Below, piece after piece: positions 55,601 through 64,000 of a stretch of 64,000 nucleotides of DNA. Made by a program: the position numbers and the translations under genes. Within the stretch, counting starts at the first letter, position 1. Each line of letters begins with the position of its first letter. The DNA comes from Hydractinia symbiolongicarpus (lineage: Eukaryota > Cnidaria > Hydrozoa > Anthoathecata > Hydractiniidae). The notes under the pieces are model-generated. The model did not search any database and had not been told where the DNA came from. It was given only the letters and a program-made list of their open reading frames with translations. The stretch is taken from NCBI RefSeq assembly GCF_029227915.1, contig NC_079883.1, positions 6,820,001-6,884,000 of the forward strand, in the 5' to 3' direction.

Positions 55601-56553
55601 AAGAACTATCTGATTCATATCCGTGCGCTTGCTCAAGCTTTGAATCACAGTCTTGTTCTGGATAAGGTTCATAGGGTCTTGAGATTTGATCAGAGTGCGT
55701 GGTTGAAACCGTACATCGATTTTAACACCGATTTGCGTACAAAATCAACGAATGACTTCAAGAAAGATTTTTTCAAGCTGATGAATAATTCTTTGGTAAA
55801 ACTATGGAAAACCAACGTAAGCAAAAGGATATACGTTTGGCCACCAACCGAAAGAATTACGAGAAGATGGTGATGAAGCCCAATTTCAAGGGTAGCACGT
55901 GGTTCTCGGAAACACTGATGGGCATAGAGATGTCCAAGATCAAGATCAAACTGAATAAGCCAATCTACCTGGGACTGGCAATTCTCGACTTGTCCAAGAT
56001 AGTTATGTATGAGTTCCACTATGATTACATGAGACCGAAATATGGTAATGATGTAAAGCTTTGCTACATGGATACAGATTCATTCGTTTATCATATCAAA
56101 ACCGACGACTTTTACAAAGATATCGCCGACGATGTAGCTTTGAGATTTGACACATCAGGGTACGATAAGAAAGATGGTAGACCTCTACCATTAGGTTTGA
56201 ATAAAAAGATCATTGGGCTGATGAAGGACGAGTTAGGTGGCAAGGTAATGACGGAGTTTGTCGCCCTAAGAGCGAAGACCTACGCTTACAAACAGCTATG
56301 TGGTAGGGAGGATAAGAAGTGTAAGGGGGTCAAGAGGTGTGTGGTGAGGAAGACCTTGGGTTTTGATAACTACAAGAGGTGTCTGTTCGAGGGTGTAAAT
56401 GTTTACAGAACCCAAATGACCTTTCGATCCATTAAGCATGATATTCACACGGTAAAAACAAATAAACTCGCACTCAATGCGGATGATGATAAGCGCATAA
56501 TTGTGGAAGATGGTATTACCACGTACGCTAGGGGCCATTATAGACACAGTTGA
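52616..56553 (+). pseudogene. SAP-fused protein-primed DNA polymerase B, broken
   Basis: The start at 52,616 opens with a SAP-like segment (NTVAELRDLSRERGLHGYSR), a Pro/Arg linker, and an unassigned helical region that includes WRDWLINHVPKAI. A frame change near 53,524 leads to a second part with ExoI (MYADFEAF), a Cys/His zinc motif (CHICMEEF, DHCHFTGKF) and ExoII (NLSGYDAHLF). A second frame change at an A/T run near 54,795 leads to ExoIII (YHDIYLKTDVLLL), polymerase motif A (YLDANNLYGWAM) and motif B (KDFFKLMNNS). A third, a small deletion near 55,797, leads to motif C (CYMDTDSFVYH) and RAKTYAY. All catalytic Asp residues remain, but three breaks stop one protein being made. This polymerase class replicates linear genomes from a terminal protein; the region before the exonuclease may hold it. 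The stop codon lies inside the right terminal repeat. Confidence 0.88.
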
Positions 56554-56756
56554 ATCTTAGCATGGTACAGGGGGGACACGGCAGGGTTGGGGGGTGGGGG
56601 CCAGGGGGGGGTGGGGGATATGGGGGACACGGTGGGGATTGGGGGGTTGGGTACAGAAATTCTTCTATCGTTGATTTAACGGGTATGATCCATGATTTGA
56701 CGTAAAATGGTAAAGTGCTAACGGATTTGCACCAACATCGGCATTTCCCTATCTCT
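56509..56756 (-). repeat. Right terminal inverted repeat (248 bp)
   Basis: It begins with the last 15 codons of the polymerase and continues through a G-rich tract (56,569-56,655) to AGAGATA, read inward from 56,756. It matches 41,944-42,260 inverted, apart from the left-hand 75-bp duplication and small differences in the G/C runs. Confidence 0.9.
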
Positions 56757-58806
56757 GCGAGTCCATAACTTTCGTCAGACCTATTAAAAATCACCGATAA
56801 GAGACAAAAAAGTTCAAGGGAAGAGGTCATAAAGATAGTTAAGAAATGCTAACTCCATGACTGCGCGAACTGACGATTTAAAAAAAAATATTCTATATCT
56901 AGTTTTAAGTACGTATAAGATGCAGTATTCACCAAAAGTTTTTACTTTTATTCTCACAAAGTCTTTGCAGTGTTTTGTAAGCAGGTTTATAAACAGAAAA
57001 AAGAAAAACATTTATAACATCGCCCCATGTTTTATCTTCTGGCAAATAAGTTTAAGCTTTTATCATTGTATCAATGAAATCTGTATTCTCTGTGTGACTG
57101 CAACCATTCTCACTGGAAATAAGTACTAAAACTTGCAAAACATATTCACCTCATCATCAATTAAATAAAAGTTATGTAAAAAAATTCTTCTTAAAAGTTA
57201 ATCGCACCCAGGAAAACGATTAAACCTTTGAAAGTTGTTACTTTCTTTCCCCTTACTTTTTACTGTGTCACTTCAGCTTATATGGGAAACAAAATATTAA
57301 CTGAAACTTAAAATTAGTTTGATTAAATTTTATCATATTCCATGAAAATATTGCAAATAAGTTTAGAGGTTATTCCACTTAAACGATTCGACTATTTTTG
57401 CGCAAAACACACCTTAATATGTTTTCGTTAGTCATATTTTTAGTCTTTAAACTAACTCGAACTTCTGTTCACCTGCGCATGTAGCGATGCTTTTTTCGTC
57501 CCTTTACGAGTAACAGCAAAACTCTTACTAGAAGTAGACGTATTATCTGATCCGGTGATTTAAAATCAATGTTTCATGCTACATAAAGTTTAAAAATTTT
57601 TCTTTTAATTTTGATATAACCTATCCATCCATTTTGGTATTTAGTCAATGTTGTATCTACTTAATAATTGATCGTAAAGATTTGTAACGTACTTCAACTA
57701 AAAATTTTTATATTATAAACACAAAATAATAAATAAGCTGAATTTCCTGATTCTTAATAAAAAAAATGTATTGATCAGAAGAGGGTAGGCTTCAAATGAT
57801 GTCAAGATGTCATGTGAATTCTCTTTTTTCTCATTTTACACAACATTAGATTTCCTTCTTATAAATCCTCTTTCTTTCGCTTTTTTTCTACCATCATTGT
57901 TTCTTTTTCACTTTTAAATTTACCAGTGTGTGTTCTTTCTTCTTATTATTTTTATTTAAACATATTAATATGATTGACAGTTTGTTGGTTTCTTAAAATG
58001 TTATACAATGTTACCATTTTTTTTATTAGTATCTAGTTTCAATATAAACTTTAGATTGAGATTTAAGAAACTTTAAGTACATGCTAGACATCAACTAACA
58101 ACATGCTGTTGTTGTGACGCCAGCACGAATGTTTTCATGATTTGGGCGACCTTCGTGGCCCGCGATGTTGATTTTTTCTTCGTGAGAGCAAACAAACAAA
58201 TGCTACTAGCGAAATGACGAAAAAACTGCTTTTCTTTCATTGATTTTGTCCATGACTGTAGATAAAATGTGAAAGCTGCAAATATCTGTGAAAAAGTTCA
58301 ATTTGAATGTTTTTTAAATCTTGCTCAGCTAAGTATGTAATAACGTCTATTTTAGACTTGATTGCTTAACAAAAAAACAAGAGCTAAAATTGTTACATTC
58401 TCTATAAAAATATATATATGTAATTTAAATCTCTTGTTACAAAAAACAATGTCTCTTCCGACCACATAAAAGTTGGAAAGGAAGTTGCTTAACGCGTCAT
58501 TACATGCAGCTACGCCTACCATAGATATTGTTGTGAATATATCCAGTCATAAATCATGAGGACAATTTTATAATTTAACCAACTTTGCCAATGTTATAAA
58601 AAGAAAAAATTTAATTGGTCGACAAGATAAACTTGTTCGCTATTGGTTGGTTTCTAAAGAGAAACAAATGTGTTGTGGTTTAAAGAGGTCAAGTAATTGT
58701 GGTCGTTCTCATTTTAACGTCAGAAACAACAGTGTTCAGTCGTCGCACCTTAAACTGGGTTGTTTTTGTTAAAAAGTAGAACTGTATCAAAGTTTAAAAA
58801 TTCAAA
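56757..58806. other. Host DNA between Polinton and tubulin D
   Basis: It starts with the 5-bp duplicate GCGAG. No supported gene: the frame at 56,857-57,129 has no domain. The last about 130 bp are the presumed promoter and leader of tubulin D; the leader text 'ctgtatcaaa' before the ATG is shared with A, B and C. No clear TATA box. Confidence 0.4.
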
Positions 58807-61315
58807 ATGGTAGGTTGCTTATTTTATTATAAAGTAGCTACTTCACGAAATGGTAAATTTAAAACGTGTTCGTAAGAGTCTATTGTCAATTAATCCAATA
58901 CGTGAGAGGAGTTTATTGATTACAAAAAGGCGTCAAAACTAGCTCTCAATCCCTCTTTTTTGCGGATTATTGAAAGTAAGTACAAGAAACAAAATCCTGT
59001 TGTTCGCGAAATTTTATTTTCAACTTCCAAGACATTTTGTAGCGGTACTTTCCTTTTTTCAAGCTTTTTTTCTTTTAAATTACCGGACAATATTATTTAT
59101 TTTTATCTTATTATTTTTTATGTTAATTTTTTGCTTTTCTTTCCATCCACATTTATACTTTTATATCTGTACATTTAATTCATTATATTTTTTAAGTCTC
59201 TTAGTTTTGTTGTTTCTTTTGTTAGAGGATTAATTGAAAAAATCGTGATGGGTAGTCCTAACAGACTTTTCGAAAACTACCCCTACGATGGAGAGATATA
59301 ATTTGAATATTAAGAGTCATACCCTTTCTTTTATTATTTTTATCATTAATTTTAATAACCGGATGAGTTTAAATAACATGTTAATTGAGCTGGCGTTAAA
59401 ATTAAAAACCTTTTTCCTTCCTTTGCTCGCTTACTAACAAATGTGTAAACTCGATGTCAAGATAACTTCTATATATAAATATTTTTGTCATACATAAATA
59501 TCTTCCGAAGTGTAGTTAAACAAATTGCTGGCTTCAATCTAGTTATCAACTTTAGTTGTAAGATTCTTTATGAAATTCTGTTTCCATGAATATATTAACC
59601 AGTTAATTGAAACAGAGCATTTTTATCAAGGCGGACTGTGCAAAAAATACATTAGTATAATCCGTATACATCTACAAATGGCTAAATCTTTCTACGCGTT
59701 TTTTTACATTATAGCGTGAATGTATTTCAGTACACGTTGGACAAGCTGGATGTCAAATTGGCAATGCATGTTGGGAGTTGTATTGTTTGGAGCATGGTAT
59801 CCAAGCTGATGGACAAATGCCATCTGATACAACTTTAGGCGGGGGCGATGACTCGTTTAACACTTTCTTTGCTGAGACCGGATCTGGTAAACATGTACCA
59901 CGTGCTGTCTTTGTTGACTTGGAACCATCTGTTATTGGTAAGTTCACACTGCTACAACGCAGAATACATGTAGGGTTATTTTTAAGTCGGTTTAAATACT
60001 TTCTTAGGAGAATTAATGTTCATTTTTTAAATAGATTCATTAAACACAATCTCTCCTCAAAGACGTATATTGTATTAAGGTTTATTCTTAAAATAGATAG
60101 TTTAACAAGTCCTGGGTACATGATCGTACCCTGGGTAGATGGTCGGATTGATTAGTTAGATTTAACTTTAAGTTTTATTTGCGTCTAGATGAGATCCGAA
60201 CCGGTACCTATCGACAATTGTTTCATCCGGAGCAACTCATCTCCGGTAAAGAAGACGCTGCTAACAATTATGCACGTGGACATTACACTGTTGGCAAGGG
60301 CTTCATCGATCAAACATTGGACCGGATCAGAAAGCTTGCGGATCAATGTACTGGCTTGCAAGGGTTTCTATTGTTTCACTCTTTTGGTGGTGGCACTGGA
60401 TCTGGCTTTTCCTCTTTACTTATGGAACGATTATCTATCGACTACGGAAAGAAATCGAAATTAGAATTTGCAATTTACCCTGCCCCTCAGGTGAGCACAT
60501 CAGTTGTGGAACCATACAACTCGGTTCTTACTACTCACACCACGCTTGAACATACTGACTGCACATTCATGGTAGACAATGAGGCTATCTATGATATCTG
60601 CAGATCCAATCTTGATGTCGAACGACCATCGTATACAAACCTAAACCGCCTAATAAGCCAGGTAGTGTCCAGTATTACAGCTTCGTTACGTTTTGATGGC
60701 TCGTTGAACGTAGATTTAAATGAATTTCAAACAAATTTAGTTCCCTATCCAAGAATTCACTTTCCTATGGTTACATACGCACCAGTAATATCAGCTGAAA
60801 AAGCGTATCATGAAAACCATTCAGTTGCTGAGATAACAAACGCGTGTTTTGAAGCGAAGAATCAATTAGTTAAATGCGATCCCAGGCATGGCAAGTACAT
60901 GTCTTGTTGTTTGCTTTTTCGAGGTGATGTTGTACCAAAAGATGTCAATGCCAGTATTGCTGCAATCAAAACAAAACGTACCATACAATTTGTTGACTGG
61001 TGTCCAACTGGATTTAAAATTGGTATCAACTATCAACCACCAACTGTTGTTCCTGGTGGAGACCTTGCTAAAGTTGTGAGGGCTGTGTGCATGTTGAGCA
61101 ATACAACTGCTATTGCTGAAGCCTGGAGTAGATTGGATCATAAGTTTGATCTCATGTATGCCAAACGTGCATTTGTGCATTGGTATGTTGGTGAAGGTAT
61201 GGAAGAAGGCGAATTTTCAGAAGCACGAGAAGATTTGGCTGCTTTAGAGAAAGATTACGAAGAAGTTGGATTGGAATCAATGGACGGTGACGAAGAAGAC
61301 GATGAAGACTATTAA
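58807..61315 (+). CDS. Alpha-tubulin, conventional copy D (3 exons)
   Basis: Exon 1 is the ATG (58,807-58,809, donor GTAGGT), exon 2 is 59,715-59,937, and exon 3 is 60,189-61,315. Joined, they give 1,353 nt and 450 residues, the normal length. The protein starts MREC (autoregulation motif), has GGGTGSG, the catalytic Glu254 (NEFQTN), the usual [10 protein letters not shown] region and the acidic tail ending GDEEDDEDY, so it can be detyrosinated and polyglutamylated. Position 40 is Thr, not Lys, so Lys40 acetylation is not possible. Some surface segments differ from vertebrate alpha-tubulin ([17 protein letters not shown]). A poly(A) signal AATAAA lies at 61,330-61,335, only 15 bases after the stop. 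It is on the opposite strand to A-C with the same intron positions, so it is the likely relative of the parental gene. Confidence 0.93.
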
Positions 61316-61329
61316 ATGTATAATATGAA

Positions 61330-61335
61330 AATAAA
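61330..61335 (+). promoter_or_regulatory. Polyadenylation signal of tubulin D
   Basis: AATAAA, 15 bases after the stop codon. The 3' untranslated region would be very short. Confidence 0.5.
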
Positions 61336-62877
61336 AAGGATATCTTGACGAAAACATAAATCTGTGGATAATGCTTTTATTTCATAGTCTACTGCGCGTT
61401 ACCTAGCAGGTGGAGAGGGGGACAGGGACTAGTTTTATAAAGAACCTTTTTTTAAAACCCCATCTTACAATAAATTCATACTTATCCATATACTCAGGCC
61501 TGCCAAGTTTGAAACTTATATTCTGTCTTCTAGAGCAATGTACAAACCCGTATGGCGATACGTCGTTTAATTTTACAGATTTATTTTCAGGGGTTTATGT
61601 AGATAGGTAGTGCGAACCACACGACAGCCGCTGTTCACTTCACCACATCTTGCTATCTTAAACTTCCAAATCGAATTCAATTTCAAAAAAAATTTGAAAA
61701 TAAACAGGATTCTCTCTTACGAAAATTTAAAATCAGGATTTAAAGGATTTAGAATGGTATTAACAAAATTTAAAAATACAATGCTCCAAAAACAGATTTA
61801 CCGCGCAGTGGGTTTTAAGATAAATTTTTGGGAAGAATATATACCACCTGCATTGCAATAAATACAAAACATTTCTCTGCTTATACAATATAAACAGTTT
61901 TTGGGTCAAAAGCATAACAGACCAAATGTAATATTTCTCGAAAGAGACTGTTTATATCGTAATTATTAACTCATTTGGGTTTGTAGAAACAGGTTTTATG
62001 TTTTAAAGATTTACTTGTACCGAGGTTGTAAAAATCAGATTTTGTTTAAAAAAGAGAACGTTCGATTTAAATTTCATCGTTTTAATTTTTCAAATACATG
62101 TACAACAACATTTAAAAAAAAGAATGCAGTGTTTGTGAAAATAAAAGATTAACCTATAAACATGGAAGATTAGCTGCGTCCAAGATTTTTTACTCTCGCA
62201 TTGCTATTTCCGCATGTGACCAACTGAAAATGACCGCGCTCAGACGATCCATTAAAACCACATTATTTTAATGCGTCGTGTGATGACCGCGAACCTCCAA
62301 AAGTTTTTGTATGAGGCTGGTGATTACAAAAGTCTTTTGTTTGACAAGAAAGAACTACCTAGTGGTACTTATTTCCTTTTTTGACCTTTACCCGATTATT
62401 TAAGTTTGATTTGTATATATTTTGCATTTTTAAGTATTTCATCGTGGAAGCCATGGCTGTCTAATTTTTACCTTTCGAAGTTGCCTTGTCTGTGGCGTTT
62501 GAATTGGTTGTGGTTTATGACACTGATGTACCTTAAATGAATTAATTTTCGCAGGAATTAATTTTATAGGAATTAATTAGTTATTTTTCAATTTCAGGAT
62601 AATTAGTCCCAGGATTTTTACAAGAATTTACTAGCATTTTTTCGAAATTTTAATTTTCTTCAGGTCTGTTTATTAAAATAAGTTTGCTCATTTGTAAGGC
62701 TGAAAATCATTTTTATCAACCACAAAAAAGAAATATTTAACACAAAAAAAAGGAAAATTAAAAATTGTTTTGTTTCTTAAAAAAATTCACGAAGATTAGT
62801 TTTAGTGAGTGCTAATGATGCAACATTAACGGCATCAACGGCAGCTAAAAAAGGAAAAAGAACAATATTGGTGTGTA
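61336..62877. other. Intergenic region
   Basis: No supported gene. The frames at 61,410-61,861 have no recognisable domain. The region is AT-rich and without clear repeats. Confidence 0.4.
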
Positions 62878-64000
62878 TTAATTGTTTTGCTCTTTCATTT
62901 TCTCTTTTTTTTTCACGTCGTCCAACGCAAGTCTTTTGTCATCTTGACGTCCAGCATATACACCCCCTTTAACCAGCTGTTTCCCAGTATCCCAAATCGG
63001 ATTATAAATACAACGTTTTGGTTCATATTGCCATTCCGGTTCAAATACAAAATAATTAAAGTTATGTACTAATTCACACAATTCAGAATTTAATTCTAGG
63101 TTTCCTATACTTTCATCTCTTTCTTTGACCGATGTAAAATTAAACCCTTTACCTTTCTGTTTCCAAAACAGTCTCATATCATCGGGATAAGTTCCGTGTA
63201 TTCCGATATATTTATGACAAACATTTTGCGTATTTCTTAATTGCGGTTTCTCACTAACAATAGGCTTATGATGTATACGGCGATCGTGTCGGAACACAAA
63301 ATCATTTAATATCAAATCCGTCGTCCAAACACCAATCATTTGATCAGCCCAGGGATGACATCGCATTGTATGCGGTTTTTGGGACAGAAAGTATTCTATT
63401 AAATCACGTGACATGAGAATTAAACTCTCCTCCGGACGTACTATCTCAAGTATACAATGTGTATAACCCCAATGAAAATTCGAAATCATAGGTTGAGGGA
63501 GTTCATACAAAAACCTTTCCAAACAAAAGAAATAATCATCGTCTACTCTTACAAAGTAATCGAATTCATAGTAAATCATCGCCCAAACCATGTGATACAA
63601 AAATCGAATACCAAACTCGATCCCACCTCTTAATGGTTGGAAATACATGTCTTTATGAATTTCATTTTCATTCTTAATGCGATCGTAATACTCGTCCCCA
63701 GGCTTCTGTTTGTCCGTGAAGAAAACACACTCAGGTAACACCTGATAAAAAAATAACAGAACAGTAGAAATTTAACATGTTTGACAGGAAAACGTTTCCT
63801 GAAACACAAATATAAAAAATAGTAAAAAAACAAACATACTTTAAAGGTTGGTTTACATTGTGCCCACCACGTGCTCCGGATAGCCTCCCTTCGATCTGCG
63901 CGGCGTGGACCAGACGACACGATAATAAGCACGGTAATCTTTTTTTTCACACGTGGCTTTTTAATATTAAAATTTTCATAAATTGGATTCTCCAGAAGTC
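62878..64000 (-). CDS. GT31-type beta-1,3-glycosyltransferase, partial
   Basis: Two exons: the last exon is 63,741-62,878 and the preceding exon runs from 63,840 to beyond the window edge (donor GTATGT, acceptor CAG, phase 0). The upstream exon has the family opening (ITVLIIVSSGPRRADRREAI then RSTWW). The last exon has the metal-binding D-D-D motif (FDYFVRVDDDYFF), a CHPWADQMIGVW block near the acceptor site, and a long C-terminal region. Beta-1,3-galactosyl- or N-acetylglucosaminyltransferases of this family work in the Golgi with UDP-sugars. The membrane anchor would lie outside the window. Acceptor and sugar cannot be told. It ends with a Lys/Glu-rich tail. Confidence 0.82.

Larger units (their letters stand above)
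41944..56756 (+). mobile_element. Polinton/adintovirus-like element, decayed
   Basis: This 14.8-kb element is bounded by terminal inverted repeats beginning AGAGATAGGGAAATGCC, with GCGAG directly repeated outside both ends (41,939-41,943 and 56,757-56,761). Gene content matches large virus-like transposons: FtsK/HerA-type packaging ATPase, double-jelly-roll major capsid gene, retrovirus-type integrase, protein-primed B-family DNA polymerase, and many small membrane proteins. I did not find an adenain-type protease. The capsid, integrase, polymerase and two minus-strand genes carry stops, frame changes or deletions, so it cannot act alone. Local GC is higher than in the host flanks. Polintons usually make 6-bp duplications; here only 5 bp match. 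Confidence 0.9.

Overview
The window looks like nuclear DNA of a cnidarian, most likely a hydrozoan. Three things suggest this: AT-rich intergenic DNA with compact GT-AG introns, many animal transposon families, and a neuropeptide precursor containing an RPRP-amide type peptide (a class known from hydrozoan jellyfish). The species cannot be named from the sequence alone.

Layout. (1) From 1.5 to 30.4 kb there are three head-to-tail, minus-strand alpha-tubulin paralogues: A (6720-1550), B (19578-10120) and C (30422-26525). All share one gene structure: exon 1 is the ATG alone, exon 2 codes Arg2 to about residue 75, and a long exon 3 follows. All three have open, in-phase reading frames, but the proteins are strongly divergent and lack the usual acidic tail ending in Tyr. 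B and C carry Asp instead of the catalytic Glu254. B ends in a fused LINE reverse-transcriptase tail. Their introns and spacers are full of mobile-element debris: LINE, PIF/Harbinger, Ty3-like gag, Helitron-like ends, pogo-like and other MITEs, and minisatellites. (2) From 32.5 to 38.2 kb there are two host genes: a secreted neuropeptide precursor (+) and an SVOP-like major-facilitator transporter (-). (3) From 41,944 to 56,756 lies a complete-length but decayed Polinton/adintovirus-like element of 14.8 kb. It has terminal inverted repeats, a 5-bp GCGAG target duplication, capsid and packaging genes, integrase remains, a protein-primed DNA polymerase with an N-terminal SAP domain, and an MDM2-type RING gene. 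(4) From 58.8 to 61.3 kb is a conventional alpha-tubulin gene D (+). (5) From 62.9 to 64.0 kb is a GT31-type glycosyltransferase (-), cut by the window edge.

The element's genes fall into a virion block (43.7-48 kb: presumed minor capsid, major capsid, packaging ATPase, small membrane proteins), an unknown block (48-50.6 kb), the integrase, and a DNA-binding/replication block (51.6-56.6 kb: SAP, SAP-RING, SAP-polymerase). The major capsid, integrase and polymerase genes and two minus-strand genes are broken, so this copy cannot be autonomous. The ATPase, the presumed minor capsid gene, the RING gene, the SAP gene and several small membrane proteins are still open.

The observations I rate highest are: an MDM2-spaced RING domain on a Polinton; inverted repeats at the 3' ends of most element genes; the E254D substitution in two divergent alpha-tubulins; the in-frame tubulin-LINE fusion; and a multi-peptide amidated neuropeptide precursor. 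All functional statements come from reading motifs by eye. No database search was run.
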